From NCBI RefSeq assembly GCF_013184495.1, contig NZ_JAAOIY010000001.1:62001-126000 (forward strand): DNA of 64,000 bases. The letters run 5' to 3'. This DNA comes from Sporosarcina jiandibaonis. Its GTDB lineage: Bacteria > Bacillota > Bacilli > Bacillales_A > Planococcaceae. Below are positions 25,781 to 36,238 of the stretch, piece by piece (within the stretch, counting starts at the first letter, position 1; every line of letters begins with the position of its first letter). Both the position numbers and the translations under genes were made by a program. A model generated the notes under the pieces. It was not told where the DNA came from and made no database searches. It worked only from the letters and a program-made list of their open reading frames with translations.

Positions 25781-28135
25781 TTGGAAAGCCGTGTCTTAAA
25801 AACACTCGAGTTCGATAAAATACGGGCATTAGTGGCTGAACACTGCACCTCTGCTGCTGGACGTTCTAATATTGAAAAATTGACACCAGTGAGCAACTAC
25901 GAAGAAGTAGTTAAGTTGTTAGAAGAAACTGACGAAGGACTGGCAATTTTACGCGTGCGCGGAAATGTTCCGATGGGCGGCATTAAAGACATAAGACCTC
26001 ATGCAAAACGCGCGCAAATGGGCGGGATGCTGAGCGCCTATGAATTGATGGAAATCTCGAACACGATTCGTGCAAGTCGAATACTTCGCCAATTCATAGA
26101 GTCTGTCGATGCGGATGAAGATATTGACATTCCGCATTTTCTAGAGAAAAAAGAAGCGATGCCGATTGTGACGTCGTTGGAACATAGTATCAACCATGCG
26201 ATTGATGATAATGGTCATGTTATCGATAGTGCCTCAAGTAAGCTACGATCCATTCGACAAGGACTACGCACTCAAGAAAGCCGGGTTCGCGAGCGACTTG
26301 AAAGCTATACGCGTGGAAAAAATGCAGCGAAAATGCTTTCGGATGCAATCGTCACCATTCGTAATGACCGTTTCGTGATTCCGGTAAAATCTGAATACCG
26401 TTCGCATTACGGCGGCGTCATTCATGACATGTCTTCATCTGGACAAACACTCTTTATAGAGCCGGATGCAGTCGTGCAGGCGAATAATGAAATCAGGAAC
26501 CTGAAGATGCAAGAACAAGAAGAAATTGAAAAGATTTTAACCGAGTTATCAGAACTCGTACAAGAAGTTGCGCATGATTTATTTCTACTCGTCGCAATCC
26601 TGTCCGAAATAGATGTCATTCTAGCAAAAGCGAAGTACGGTACGGCCAATAAATACACAAAACCTGAAGTGAATAACGAAGGAAGAATTCGACTAGCGCT
26701 AGCCACTCATCCACTTATTCCGGTTGACGAAGCTGTCGCGAATAATATCGAGTTCGGTACGGACATTACGACAATCGTCATTACAGGGCCAAACACGGGT
26801 GGAAAAACAGTCACATTAAAAACCGTGGGCTTATGCACATTGATGGCGCAATCGGGGTTGCCTATTCCAGCGTTAGATGGCTCAGAAGTGGCAGTATTCG
26901 ATTCCGTGTATGCAGATATCGGAGATGAACAATCTATTGAACAAAGTCTGAGTACTTTCTCCTCAAGAATGGTCAACATCGTCGATATTTTGAAGAAATA
27001 CGATGATCGTTCACTGATTTTATTTGACGAGCTTGGTTCCGGAACAGATCCGCAAGAAGGTGCCGCCCTAGCGATTTCTATATTAGACGAAGTTCACGGC
27101 AGCGGCGCTCGCGTGATGGCTACAACGCATTATCCCGAGTTGAAAGCATATGGGTATAACCGTCCCGGCATCGCTAACGCAAGTGTGGAGTTCGATATCG
27201 ATACATTAAGTCCGACATATCGGCTTTTAATAGGCGTTCCAGGACGAAGCAACGCGTTCGAAATATCCCAGCGGCTCGGATTAAGCGAACATATAATTGA
27301 ACGAGCTAAATCATTTACGGGAACTAACCGTGGTGAAGTCGAATCCATGATAGCCTCTCTCGAAGACAGCCGTATCAGGTCAGAAAAAGATGCAGATGAA
27401 ACGCATGAAATCTTACTTGAAACAGAACGATTGAAAAAAGAACTCGAAGAAGAGTTAGCGAGTTTTGAACAAATGAAAGCAAAACTCGAGGAAAAGGCGA
27501 AAGAAAAAGCCAGGAAATTGGTTGAAGACGCTAAACGCGAAGCAGAGGCCGTCATTTCTGATTTACGCGCTATGCAATTGAACGCACAGGCTAGCATAAA
27601 AGAACATGAATTTATCGATGCCCGAAAACGACTGGAAGACGCAACGCCATCACAAGAAAAGAATGTGAAAATCCAACCGAAAACAATGGAAAGGCCGCTT
27701 AAAGTCGGAGATGAAGTTCAAGTCCTGCAATACGGTCAAAAAGGCACGCTTCTTGAAAAAATTTCAAATACGGAATGGATCGTTCAAATCGGTATTTTGA
27801 AAATGAATATTAAAGAATCAGGTCTTGAATATGTCAAACCAAAAAAAGAAAAACAACCTGTCGCTACTTCAACTATACGAGGACGAAGTGCTGTAAAACT
27901 CGAACTGGATTTGCGCGGTGAGCGTTATGAAGATGCCATTTATAAAACTGAAAAATATATTGACGACGCATTATTAGCAAATTATCATCAAGTTTCAATT
28001 ATCCACGGTAAAGGAACAGGTGCTCTAAGGCAAGGGGTTCAACAATATTTAAAAACGCATTCCCGCGTTAAAAGTTATCGATTCGGCGAAGCTGGTGAAG
28101 GCGGTTTCGGTGTTACCGTCGTGGAATTAAAATAA
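25781..28135 (+). CDS. mutS2: Endonuclease MutS2
   Basis: 784 residues from TTG 25781 (AAGGGAAG 9 bases upstream; the frame is open further up but overlaps polX). MutS2 acts on recombination intermediates or collided ribosomes. Domains: MutS-like core and clamp, ABC ATPase with Walker A GPNTGGKTVT and Walker B LILFDELGSGTDP, a long coiled coil (about 510-620), and the C-terminal Smr nuclease domain (LDLRGERYEDA, HGKGTGALR). There is no mismatch-recognition domain, as expected for MutS2. Confidence 0.95.
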   Translation: MESRVLKTLEFDKIRALVAEHCTSAAGRSNIEKLTPVSNYEEVVKLLEETDEGLAILRVRGNVPMGGIKDIRPHAKRAQMGGMLSAYELMEISNTIRASRILRQFIESVDADEDIDIPHFLEKKEAMPIVTSLEHSINHAIDDNGHVIDSASSKLRSIRQGLRTQESRVRERLESYTRGKNAAKMLSDAIVTIRNDRFVIPVKSEYRSHYGGVIHDMSSSGQTLFIEPDAVVQANNEIRNLKMQEQEEIEKILTELSELVQEVAHDLFLLVAILSEIDVILAKAKYGTANKYTKPEVNNEGRIRLALATHPLIPVDEAVANNIEFGTDITTIVITGPNTGGKTVTLKTVGLCTLMAQSGLPIPALDGSEVAVFDSVYADIGDEQSIEQSLSTFSSRMVNIVDILKKYDDRSLILFDELGSGTDPQEGAALAISILDEVHGSGARVMATTHYPELKAYGYNRPGIANASVEFDIDTLSPTYRLLIGVPGRSNAFEISQRLGLSEHIIERAKSFTGTNRGEVESMIASLEDSRIRSEKDADETHEILLETERLKKELEEELASFEQMKAKLEEKAKEKARKLVEDAKREAEAVISDLRAMQLNAQASIKEHEFIDARKRLEDATPSQEKNVKIQPKTMERPLKVGDEVQVLQYGQKGTLLEKISNTEWIVQIGILKMNIKESGLEYVKPKKEKQPVATSTIRGRSAVKLELDLRGERYEDAIYKTEKYIDDALLANYHQVSIIHGKGTGALRQGVQQYLKTHSRVKSYRFGEAGEGGFGVTVVELK

Positions 28136-28207
28136 TAAATTAAAAACGAAACCTTTTCACTCTGTATCCGTATACGAGAGAAAGCATTTATAAAGGAGCC
28201 ATAATTC

Positions 28208-28621
28208 ATGCAAAAATCCGGGTTCTGGAGCAATCCACTCGTTGAAACGGCTGGGTATTTCAGTGTTGTCGTTCTTTGTATTATTGTAACGATGGTTTTA
28301 TTTGAACTTGTAACTAAATATAATAACTGGGAACAAATAAAAAAAGGAAATATTGCGGTCGCACTTGCGACCGGAGGAAAGATTTTCGGGGTTGCCAATA
28401 TTTTCCATTACTCCATTTCAAGGCATAACTCGCTTGTTGAAATGATTGGTTGGGGATTTTTCGGTTTTACATTACTCGTATTCGCATATATATTATTTGA
28501 ATTCTTAACACCGAAGTTCAATGTAGATAAAGAAATTGAAGCTGATAATCGATCGGTCGGATTCATATCCTTGACAATTTCTGTTGGACTATCGTTTGTT
28601 ATTGGAGCAAGTATTTCATAG
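28208..28621 (+). CDS. yshE: DUF350 family membrane protein (YshE-like)
   Basis: 137 residues, four predicted transmembrane segments arranged as a pair of two-helix units (about 15-35, 48-65, 78-98, 115-135). DUF350 proteins are of unknown function. Position after mutS2 and before lcfA matches B. subtilis yshE. AAAGGAGCC precedes the ATG. Confidence 0.88.
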   Translation: MQKSGFWSNPLVETAGYFSVVVLCIIVTMVLFELVTKYNNWEQIKKGNIAVALATGGKIFGVANIFHYSISRHNSLVEMIGWGFFGFTLLVFAYILFEFLTPKFNVDKEIEADNRSVGFISLTISVGLSFVIGASIS

Positions 28622-28634
28622 GAGCCAAGAAAAC

Positions 28635-28712
28635 ATGGAAAAACTATCAAAAATATTAATCGTTGCTTGTGTTTTATTTGTAATTGTCGGGATTTACTGG
28701 CTGGCTAAATAA
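28635..28712 (+). CDS. 25-residue single-span membrane peptide
   Basis: ATG 28635 follows AGGAGCC (about 9 bases). The product is a short basic head (MEKLSKIL), one hydrophobic helix (IVACVLFVIVGIYW) and a LAK tail. It starts 13 bases after yshE and before the terminator, so it would be co-expressed. Its codon pattern and ribosome site support translation, but no homologue is known to me. Confidence 0.55.
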   Translation: MEKLSKILIVACVLFVIVGIYWLAK

Positions 28713-28718
28713 TATAAT

Positions 28719-28753
28719 GCCTTGACCATGAATTTAGGTCAAGGCATTTTTTA
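28719..28753 (+). terminator. Terminator after the yshE unit
   Basis: GCCTTGACC / GGTCAAGGC perfect stem, then ATTTTTTA. Confidence 0.9.
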
Positions 28754-28773
28754 CTATGCAGTGAATAATGTAT

Positions 28774-28802
28774 TTGTAAGCACTTTCATTAACGTCTATA
28801 AT
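28774..28802 (+). promoter_or_regulatory. Sigma-A promoter of the fatty-acid degradation operon
   Basis: TTGTAA (28774-28779), 17-bp spacer, TATAAT (28797-28802). TGTAAGCACTTTCA inside it differs from the cre consensus TGNAANCGNNNNCA by one base, so CcpA repression is possible. Confidence 0.75.
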
Positions 28803-28849
28803 GGAAAGTGTAGGAATATTCTAAAATAGAAAATGAAAGGGGTCATACA

Positions 28850-30553
28850 ATGTCGACAAAGCCTTGGTTGGATTTATACCCTCCAGAAATACCGAAAACG
28901 CTAGAATATGAAAAGATTCCGCTTCAGGAGTTTTTGACTAGGGCAGGCACGAAGAATCCAGACAAAACTGCAATTCATTTTTTAGGTAAAGACATTTCAT
29001 ACAAAGAATTCTATGATTCTGCTTTAAAGTTTGCTAATTATTTGCGTTCTATCGGAATTGAAAAGGGAGATCGGGTAGCAATCATGTTGCCTAACTGCCC
29101 GCAAAATGCAATCGCCTATTTCGGCATCCTTTATTGCGGAGGGGTAATTGTTCAGACCAATCCGCTTTATACGGAACGTGAACTTAAATACCAAATGGTT
29201 GACTCGGGCGCTAAGGCGATTATCGCATTAGATATTCTGTATCCGAGAGTTTCAAATATAGTGAAAGAAACTTCATTGGAACATGTAATCGTAACGGGGA
29301 TAAAAGACTATTTGCCATTCCCTAAAAACCTGATTTATCCGTTTATCCAAAAAAGGGAATACGGGCTTTTAGTGAAAGTCGAACATCGCGGTATTAATCA
29401 CTTATATACAGAAATCATGAAAATCGCGAAGCCGAATCCAATTCGAACAACATTTAATTTCAATGAAGATGTCGCTCTTCTTCAATACACGGGCGGAACA
29501 ACAGGCCCGCCGAAGGGAGTCATGCTAACGCATAAGAATTTAATCTCGAATGCGACGATGTGCCAAGCATGGCTTTATAATACCGAAGAAGGCGAAGAAA
29601 CTGTCATGGGAATTCTACCTTTTTTCCACGTGTACGGCATGACGACAGTGTTGGTTTTAACCGTTATGCTATCTAATAAAATGGTCTTATTGCCAAAGTT
29701 CGATATTGATTCGGCATTGAAAACGATTGACAAGCTAAAACCAACATTATTCCCGGGCGCTCCGACGATTTATATTGGATTATTAAACCATCCTGATATT
29801 GCAAAATATGATTTGTCATCCATTAAAGCTTGTATTAGTGGATCGGCGGCACTACCGGTTGATGTGCAAGCCAAGTTTGAAAAAGTTACAGGCGGTAAAC
29901 TCGTTGAAGGATATGGCCTAACCGAAACATCCCCGGTATCGCATGCGAATTTCGTGTGGGCAGGGAAAGATGAACGAATAAAGGGTTCAGTAGGTGTTCC
30001 GTGGCCGGACACAGACTCATGTATACTGGGGCCAGAGTCTAATGAACCATTAGCTCCGGGTGAAATAGGGGAAATTGCGGTAAAGGGTCCTCAAGTCATG
30101 AGAGGTTACTGGAACAAACCCGAAGACACGGAAAGTACGTTCCGCGATGGATGGTTTTTAACGGGCGATTTAGGGTATATGGATGAAGAAGGATATTTCT
30201 ATATTGTTGACCGAAAAAAGGATATGATAATCGCAGGCGGTTTTAATATTTATCCGAGAGAAATAGAAGAAATATTGTATGAACATGATGCGATATTGGA
30301 ATGTGTCGTCGCGGGTATTCCTGATCCATATAGGGGAGAAACCGTAAAAGCCTATATTGTGTTGAAAGAAGGGGCTTCCGTGACCGAAGAGGAATTAGAC
30401 AATTACTGTCGTTCACAACTTGCAGCATTCAAAGTTCCGCGGTCCTATGAATTCCGTAAAGAGTTGCCGAAAACTGCGGTTGGTAAAATATTGAGAAGAA
30501 CACTTATTGAAGAAGAAAAGAGTAAATTGGGTGAAGAGTTGATTAGCTCCTGA
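28850..30553 (+). CDS. lcfA: Long-chain fatty acid-CoA ligase
   Basis: 567 residues, ANL superfamily; activates fatty acids to acyl-CoA through an acyl-adenylate. The AMP-binding P-loop YTGGTTGPPKGVM, the GYGLTETSP motif, GWFLTGDLGYMDEEGYFYI and the C-terminal Lys in LPKTAVGKILRR are all present. It heads the lcfA-fadR-fadB-etfB-etfA beta-oxidation cluster, in the same order as B. subtilis. GAAAGGGG precedes the ATG. The gene ends in a terminator that also contains a FadR operator. Confidence 0.95.
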   Translation: MSTKPWLDLYPPEIPKTLEYEKIPLQEFLTRAGTKNPDKTAIHFLGKDISYKEFYDSALKFANYLRSIGIEKGDRVAIMLPNCPQNAIAYFGILYCGGVIVQTNPLYTERELKYQMVDSGAKAIIALDILYPRVSNIVKETSLEHVIVTGIKDYLPFPKNLIYPFIQKREYGLLVKVEHRGINHLYTEIMKIAKPNPIRTTFNFNEDVALLQYTGGTTGPPKGVMLTHKNLISNATMCQAWLYNTEEGEETVMGILPFFHVYGMTTVLVLTVMLSNKMVLLPKFDIDSALKTIDKLKPTLFPGAPTIYIGLLNHPDIAKYDLSSIKACISGSAALPVDVQAKFEKVTGGKLVEGYGLTETSPVSHANFVWAGKDERIKGSVGVPWPDTDSCILGPESNEPLAPGEIGEIAVKGPQVMRGYWNKPEDTESTFRDGWFLTGDLGYMDEEGYFYIVDRKKDMIIAGGFNIYPREIEEILYEHDAILECVVAGIPDPYRGETVKAYIVLKEGASVTEEELDNYCRSQLAAFKVPRSYEFRKELPKTAVGKILRRTLIEEEKSKLGEELISS

Positions 30554-30590
30554 TGTAAAGCTTGACTAAACAGAAAATAAATATTAATAT

Positions 30591-30629
30591 GAGAATATGA
30601 ATGAATCATCATTCATATTCTCTTTTTTT
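30591..30629 (+). promoter_or_regulatory. FadR operator overlapping an intrinsic terminator
   Basis: A perfect 14-bp inverted repeat GAGAATATGAATGA / TCATTCATATTCTC with a 4-base centre, followed by T7. Its core ATGAATGAATCATCATTCAT (30597-30616) matches the B. subtilis FadR box WTGAATGAMTANTCATTCAW at all but one position. It thus ends lcfA transcripts and can also bind FadR as DNA, just before fadR itself. Confidence 0.85.
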
Positions 30630-30646
30630 GGTGGTGATGAAAAATA

Positions 30647-31228
30647 GTGAAACGCGATCGTCCAAAATATAAACAAATTATTGATGCCGCTGTTATTGTA
30701 ATAGCTGAAAACGGTTACCATCAAGCGCAAGTTTCAAAAATCGCAAAAGAAGCGGGCGTTGCGGACGGCACGATTTATCTTTACTTTAAAAACAAAGAAG
30801 ATATTTTGATTTCCGTATTTAGAGAAAAAATGGCGATTTTTACAACGAATTTACAAGAAGTGTTAGATAAAGACTTGGACACTTCTGAACGCTTGCTGAA
30901 AATGATCACAAACCATTTCCGCGTTCTTCACGAAGATCGCCACCTGGCAATTGTTACGCAATTAGAACTCAGACAATCAGGTAAGAAACTTCGTCTTCGA
31001 ATTAGTGAAGTATTGAAGGACTACCTGGATTTGTTAGATGTCATTTTATTGGAAGGCATTAAAAATGGCGAGTTGTCCAGTACGCTTGATGTAAGGCTGG
31101 GACGTCAAATGGTATTTGGCACAATTGACGAAACAATTACTTCTTGGGTGATGAATGATCAAAAGTATGATTTAATGAAACTATCCCCAGAAGTACATAG
31201 ACTTCTTTTAAACGGGATGAAAGCTTAA
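30647..31228 (+). CDS. fadR: Fatty acid degradation repressor FadR, TetR family
   Basis: 193 residues from GTG 30647. The TetR helix-turn-helix is at about 5-50 (VIAENGYHQAQVSKIAKEAG, GTIYLYFKNKEDIL), and the C-terminal ligand domain ends with a long helix. In B. subtilis FadR represses beta-oxidation genes until long-chain acyl-CoA binds. A matching operator lies right upstream. It separates lcfA from fadB within one cluster. Confidence 0.93.
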   Translation: MKRDRPKYKQIIDAAVIVIAENGYHQAQVSKIAKEAGVADGTIYLYFKNKEDILISVFREKMAIFTTNLQEVLDKDLDTSERLLKMITNHFRVLHEDRHLAIVTQLELRQSGKKLRLRISEVLKDYLDLLDVILLEGIKNGELSSTLDVRLGRQMVFGTIDETITSWVMNDQKYDLMKLSPEVHRLLLNGMKA

Positions 31229-31258
31229 ATCATCATTTAGTAAAGGGGAATGGGAGAA

Positions 31259-32032
31259 ATGGAGTTTCTATCGGTAAAAGTTGAAAATGGCGTAGCTGTT
31301 GCAACAATTAATAGACCGCCAGCAAATGCATTATCTCGCGCTTTGATTTTAGAAGTGGATTCGCTTTTGGATCAGGTGCAAGATGATGATTCGGTGAGGG
31401 TCATTGTGTTGCATGGGGAAGGAAGATTCTTCTCTGCCGGAGCGGATATTAAGGAATTTACTGAAGTTACCTCTGGTGAAGAATTCTCTAAACTCGCCGC
31501 AAGCGGCCAAGCAGTATTTGAGCGTTTAGAGCGCTTCCACAAACCAGTAATCGCAACCATTCATGGCGCAGCATTAGGCGGAGGACTGGAATTGGCGATG
31601 GGGTGCCATATGCGAATTGTCTCGGAAACCGCAAAACTCGGGTTGCCGGAATTGCAACTTGGTCTGATTCCAGGGTTTGCTGGATCACAGCGTTTGCCGC
31701 GATATGTCGGCATGCCTAAAGCAGCGGAAATGCTGCTGACGAGCGAGCCGATTACGGGCAAAGAAGCCGTTCAATTCGGTTTAGCGAATCAGGCTTATCC
31801 GGAAGATGAACTGCTAGCCAAGACGATGGAGCTCGCAGGAAAAATTGCGAAGAAAAGTCCGGTCGCAGTGAAAGCGGCATTGGAGATGTTGCAGTTTTCT
31901 AAACCGGAGTCGTACTATGCTGGTGTAAAAGCGGAAGCGGAATCATTTGGTGAAGTATTTGTAACTGAAGATGCCAAAGAAGGGATTCAAGCATTCTTGG
32001 AAAAACGCGAACCTGTTTTTACAGGGAAATGA
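31259..32032 (+). CDS. fadB: Enoyl-CoA hydratase
   Basis: 257 residues from ATG 31259; AAAGGGG at 31242-31248 is 10 bases away, whereas ATG 31250 would be only one base from it. Crotonase fold: ARFF-type [15 protein letters not shown] (first oxyanion loop), [15 protein letters not shown] (second) and the catalytic Glu in [13 protein letters not shown]. Hydrates trans-2-enoyl-CoA in beta-oxidation. B. subtilis carries its homologue at the same place. Confidence 0.93.
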   Translation: MEFLSVKVENGVAVATINRPPANALSRALILEVDSLLDQVQDDDSVRVIVLHGEGRFFSAGADIKEFTEVTSGEEFSKLAASGQAVFERLERFHKPVIATIHGAALGGGLELAMGCHMRIVSETAKLGLPELQLGLIPGFAGSQRLPRYVGMPKAAEMLLTSEPITGKEAVQFGLANQAYPEDELLAKTMELAGKIAKKSPVAVKAALEMLQFSKPESYYAGVKAEAESFGEVFVTEDAKEGIQAFLEKREPVFTGK

Positions 32033-32059
32033 TGAAAAAAGCTGAGGGGGTAGTTACAC

Positions 32060-32833
32060 ATGAACATTTATGTATTAGTTAAGCGCACATTCGATACTGA
32101 GGAAAGAATTACAATCAAAAATGGTGAAATTGCAGACGACGGTGCGGAATTCATCATAAATCCATATGATGAGTACGCAATTGAAGAAGCCATTACAGTC
32201 CGCGATGAGCACGGCGGCGAAGTGACGGTATTGACTATCGGAAATGAAGATGCTGAAAAACAACTTCGTACAGCATTGGCAATGGGCGCCGACAAAGCAG
32301 TTCTCATTAACACTGAAGATGACTTAGATGAAATGGATGAATTTTCAGCTGCGAAAATCATTGGCGAATACTTAAAGGATAAAGATCCAGATTTGATTCT
32401 CGCAGGAAATGTCGCAATTGACGGTGGTTCTGGACAAATTGGACCGCGCGTTGCTGAATTGTTGAACATCAACTATGTAACTACGATTACGAAACTAGAA
32501 ATTGACGGAACTGACGTGAAAATTGTTCGTGATGTTGAAGGGGATTCGGAGATGATCGAAACGTCTCTGCCACTCCTAGTAACCGCGCAGCAAGGGTTGA
32601 ACGAACCTCGTTACCCATCACTTCCTGGCATTATGAAAGCGAAAAGAAAACCGCTTGAAGAACTTGAACTTGATGATTTGGACCTTGATGAAGATGACGT
32701 TGAAGCAAAAACGGAAACGATTGAAATCTTCTTGCCAGCTGCAAAAGCTGCAGGGCGTGTTCTGGAAGGTGAAATTGCAGATCAAGTGAAAGAACTAGTA
32801 GATTTGCTTAAAAATGAAGCTAAAGTAATTTAA
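32060..32833 (+). CDS. etfB: Electron transfer flavoprotein beta subunit
   Basis: 257 residues; with EtfA it accepts electrons from acyl-CoA dehydrogenases. Family features: MNIYVLVKRTFDTE at the start, LAMGADKAVLI, DLILAGNVAIDGGSGQIGP, and the recognition-loop region near LPGIMKAKRKP. GAGGGGG precedes the ATG. etfA follows after 36 bases. Confidence 0.95.
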   Translation: MNIYVLVKRTFDTEERITIKNGEIADDGAEFIINPYDEYAIEEAITVRDEHGGEVTVLTIGNEDAEKQLRTALAMGADKAVLINTEDDLDEMDEFSAAKIIGEYLKDKDPDLILAGNVAIDGGSGQIGPRVAELLNINYVTTITKLEIDGTDVKIVRDVEGDSEMIETSLPLLVTAQQGLNEPRYPSLPGIMKAKRKPLEELELDDLDLDEDDVEAKTETIEIFLPAAKAAGRVLEGEIADQVKELVDLLKNEAKVI

Positions 32834-32869
32834 TCGGATAGAGATAACGTAATTGGGAGGGACAAGGAA

Positions 32870-33853
32870 ATGTCTAAAAAAGTATTAGTTCTAGGGGAAA
32901 CACGCGAAGGTGCTCTACGTAATGTGTCTTTGGAAGCGGTTGCAGCTGCAAAACAGATTTCTGGCGGAGGGGAAGTCGTCGGTGTATTGCTAGGCGATTC
33001 AGTCCAATCCTTCGCGTCGGAAATGATTCAATATGGTGCAGACCGAATTGTGACGGTGGAACATGCGAATTTGAAACAATATACATCAGACGGGTATAGC
33101 CAAGGTTTTATGGCGGTCTATGAGCAAGAAAGTCCAGAGGCAATTGTCTTTGGTCATACAGCATTAGGGAAAGATCTTTCTCCTAAAATCGCTAGTAAAC
33201 TATCATCGGGACTAATTTCAGATGTTACGGCTATAGAAGGCGAAGATGACGATGCAGTCTTTATCCGCCCGATCTATTCAGGTAAAGCATTTGAAAAAGT
33301 GAAATCTAAAGAAGGCTTGTTATTCGTGACAATCCGTCCAAACAACATTTCAACGCTTGAAAAAGATGAAAGCCGCACAGGCGATGTTTCTTCTGTAGAG
33401 GCAGACATCAAAGACTTGCGAACAATTATTGCAGAAGTCGTTCGTAAATCAACTGAAGGCGTAGATATGTCCGAAGCTAAAGTAGTTGTCGCGGGCGGCC
33501 GCGGCGTGCGCAGCGCCGAAGGTTTTGAACCGCTTCAAGAACTTGCAAACTTACTAGGCGGAGCAATTGGTGCATCACGCGGAGCATGCGACGCGGATTA
33601 CTGTGACTATTCATTGCAAATTGGTCAAACAGGTAAAGTCATAACGCCTGACCTTTACATCGGTGTAGGAATTTCAGGCGCCATCCAACATATGGCTGGT
33701 ATGTCCAACTCCAAAATTATCGTTGCGATCAACAAAGATCCAGAAGCTGAAATCTTCAAAGTTGCAGATTACGGAATTGTCGGAGACCTATTCGAAGTTA
33801 TTCCGTTGATGATTGAGGAAGTAAAGAAGTTAAAAGCGAAAAAAGTTAGCTAA
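32870..33853 (+). CDS. etfA: Electron transfer flavoprotein alpha subunit
   Basis: 327 residues. An N-terminal domain (about 1-185) is followed by the FAD-binding C-terminal domain with [39 protein letters not shown] and [16 protein letters not shown] sequence (here [14 protein letters not shown]). It is the last gene of the fatty-acid operon; a terminator follows. Confidence 0.95.
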   Translation: MSKKVLVLGETREGALRNVSLEAVAAAKQISGGGEVVGVLLGDSVQSFASEMIQYGADRIVTVEHANLKQYTSDGYSQGFMAVYEQESPEAIVFGHTALGKDLSPKIASKLSSGLISDVTAIEGEDDDAVFIRPIYSGKAFEKVKSKEGLLFVTIRPNNISTLEKDESRTGDVSSVEADIKDLRTIIAEVVRKSTEGVDMSEAKVVVAGGRGVRSAEGFEPLQELANLLGGAIGASRGACDADYCDYSLQIGQTGKVITPDLYIGVGISGAIQHMAGMSNSKIIVAINKDPEAEIFKVADYGIVGDLFEVIPLMIEEVKKLKAKKVS

Positions 33854-33871
33854 CTAAATTATTGTAGTTAG

Positions 33872-33912
33872 ACCGGGCGCTTGGATTCATTATTCAAGTG
33901 CTCGGTTTTTTT
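33872..33912 (+). terminator. Terminator after etfA
   Basis: ACCGGGCGCTTG / CAAGTGCTCGGT stem with G-U pairs, then T7. Confidence 0.88.
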
Positions 33913-33996
33913 ATCTTATAGGCATATCTGTCGAGTCTAATTTTGTCGCATGTTACAATTAGTGAGAAGTTGTAGATAAAAGGAGGAATTTTTTAA

Positions 33997-34311
33997 ATGG
34001 CTATTATTAATGCAAGCGATAATGATTTCGCTCAAAACATTGAAGAAGGCGTAGTACTCGTAGATTTCTGGGCACCTTGGTGCGGACCATGTAAAATGAT
34101 TGCTCCAGTTCTTGAAGAACTTGACGGTGAAATTGAAGGTAAAGCGAAGATTGTAAAAGTAGACGTAGATGAAAACCAAGGGACTGCAAGTCAATATGGC
34201 ATCATGTCAATCCCGACACTTCTTTTATTCAAAGACGGAGAAGTTGTTGACAAAGTTGTCGGCTTCCAACCAAAAGAAGCACTTGCACAACTCATCGAAA
34301 AACACGCGTAA
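33997..34311 (+). CDS. trxA: Thioredoxin
   Basis: 104 residues, classical thioredoxin with the redox motif WCGPC in [11 protein letters not shown] and the cis-Pro in MSIPTLLLF. It reduces protein disulfides in the cytosol. AAAGGAGG precedes the ATG. It is a single gene between terminators, in the conserved etfA-trxA-uvrC order. Confidence 0.97.
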   Translation: MAIINASDNDFAQNIEEGVVLVDFWAPWCGPCKMIAPVLEELDGEIEGKAKIVKVDVDENQGTASQYGIMSIPTLLLFKDGEVVDKVVGFQPKEALAQLIEKHA

Positions 34312-34326
34312 CAAGAAAGTATTCAA

Positions 34327-34357
34327 AACTGGGTTCCTCTTTAGGTGCCCAGTTTTT
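34327..34357 (+). terminator. Terminator after trxA
   Basis: AACTGGG / CCCAGTT stem with a 14-base loop and T6. Confidence 0.82.
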
Positions 34358-34374
34358 TAGTAGGTGAAATATAG

Positions 34375-36165
34375 ATGAAAGACTATTTAAAAGAAAAATT
34401 AGCGATTCTCCCTGACCACCCTGGCTGTTATTTAATGAAAGATCGCCAAGGAACAGTTATTTATGTTGGGAAAGCAAAAGTATTGAAACAACGGGTCCGA
34501 AGCTACTTTACAGGAAGTCACGATGGAAAAACGCAACGACTTGTCGCTGAAATTGTCGATTTTGAAACAATCATCACATCATCAGACATCGAAGCGCTTA
34601 TTCTCGAATTAAATCTAATCAAGCAATATGACCCTAAATATAACGTCATGTTAAAAGACGATAAATCATATCCGTATTTGAAAATTACGGCAGAACGGCA
34701 TCCAAAATTAGTGATTACAAGACGCGTTAAAAAAGGCAAAGGAAAGTATTTTGGACCGTATCCGAACGCTTTCGCGGCAACCGAGACAAAAAAACTGCTC
34801 GATCGAATTTATCCTTATCGAAAATGTGAAGTTTTGCCGAATCGAGCATGTTTGTACTACCATCTCGGACAATGCCTTGCCCCTTGTATCAATGAAGTTG
34901 AAGAAGAAACCTATAAAGAAATGATTTTGAATATAACCCGGTTTTTAAACGGTGGATATAAAGAAGTGAAAAAAGAATTAACGGTAAAAATGAATGCAGC
35001 GGCAGAATCACTCGAATTTGAACGAGCAAAAGAATACCGAGATCAAATTACGAACATCGAAATGGTCATGGAAAAACAAACGATGACGATGAACGATTTC
35101 ACAGACCGTGATATTTTTGGATACCATGTCGATAAAGGTTGGATGTGTGTTCAAGTTTTCTTTGTCCGACAAGGAAAGTTGATCGAGCGCGATGTGTCGA
35201 TTTTCCCGATCTATCAAGATCCAGAGGAAGAAATGCTGACATTTATTGGCCAGTTTTATTCCAAATCGAATCATATAAAGCCGAGAGAAATCTTGCTTCC
35301 ATCGAAGGTTGATGCGGATATTGTACGTCAATTACTAGACATTAATGTCTACATTCCACAACGAGGAAAGAAGAAAAGCCTGGTTGATCTTGCGACTAAA
35401 AATGCGAAAATATCTTTATCCGAAAAGTTCCAACTTATTGAGCGCCAAGAATCGCGTACAATCGGAGCCTGTGAAGATCTCGGAGAAGCTATGAACATTG
35501 CAGTTCCTTTACGAATCGAGGCTTTTGACAACTCGCACACATACGGAGCAGATCCAGTTTCTGCCATGGTTTCATTTGTGGACGGGAAACCGAACAGAAA
35601 AGATTATCGGAAATATAAAACAAAAACTGCGGCGATGCATGATGATTATGCAGCGATGAGAGAAGTCATTCGGCGTCGCTATATTCGAGTGTTAAAAGAA
35701 GAATTGCCATTACCGGATTTAATCGTCATTGATGGCGGGAAAGGGCATATGGAGGCTGCGCGCGGCGTACTTGAGGATGAACTTGATTTATCGATTCCTA
35801 TTGCCGGACTGGCAAAAGACGATAAGCACCAAACTTCACAACTTCTATATGGAAATCCGATTGAAGTCATCCCATTGAAAAGTACGAGCGAAGCATTTTA
35901 TCTGTTGCAGCGAATACAAGACGAAGTGCATAGATTCGCTATTACCTTTCACCGGCAACGACGAGGCGCGAATTCAATTACATCGGTACTCGATGAAATT
36001 CCTGGCATTGGTCCAAAAAGAAAAACGCAATTACTTAAGCATTTTGGATCGGTGAAGAAAATTCGTGAAGCTTCTTCTGCAGAACTTCGAGAAGCCGGGA
36101 TGCCGAAGAACTTAGCTGAATCAATTGAAACCTACTTTCAAGAAGAATTGCAAAGTGATAAATAG
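34375..36165 (+). CDS. uvrC: Excinuclease ABC subunit C
   Basis: 596 residues; makes both incisions in nucleotide excision repair. The GIY-YIG nuclease is at about 12-90 ([20 protein letters not shown]), then a four-cysteine cluster ([20 protein letters not shown], ending PC) that in UvrC binds Fe-S, the UVR motif (about 205-240, [11 protein letters not shown]), the RNase H-like nuclease domain ([14 protein letters not shown]), and C-terminal helix-hairpin-helix motifs ([18 protein letters not shown]). Complete. Confidence 0.96.
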   Translation: MKDYLKEKLAILPDHPGCYLMKDRQGTVIYVGKAKVLKQRVRSYFTGSHDGKTQRLVAEIVDFETIITSSDIEALILELNLIKQYDPKYNVMLKDDKSYPYLKITAERHPKLVITRRVKKGKGKYFGPYPNAFAATETKKLLDRIYPYRKCEVLPNRACLYYHLGQCLAPCINEVEEETYKEMILNITRFLNGGYKEVKKELTVKMNAAAESLEFERAKEYRDQITNIEMVMEKQTMTMNDFTDRDIFGYHVDKGWMCVQVFFVRQGKLIERDVSIFPIYQDPEEEMLTFIGQFYSKSNHIKPREILLPSKVDADIVRQLLDINVYIPQRGKKKSLVDLATKNAKISLSEKFQLIERQESRTIGACEDLGEAMNIAVPLRIEAFDNSHTYGADPVSAMVSFVDGKPNRKDYRKYKTKTAAMHDDYAAMREVIRRRYIRVLKEELPLPDLIVIDGGKGHMEAARGVLEDELDLSIPIAGLAKDDKHQTSQLLYGNPIEVIPLKSTSEAFYLLQRIQDEVHRFAITFHRQRRGANSITSVLDEIPGIGPKRKTQLLKHFGSVKKIREASSAELREAGMPKNLAESIETYFQEELQSDK

Positions 36166-36238
36166 TGTGATAAAGTGAATGCACTGAATTTTTTTCACTA
36201 GTTGAAGTTTATTCACAAATGAATAACCCTCTTAGTGA

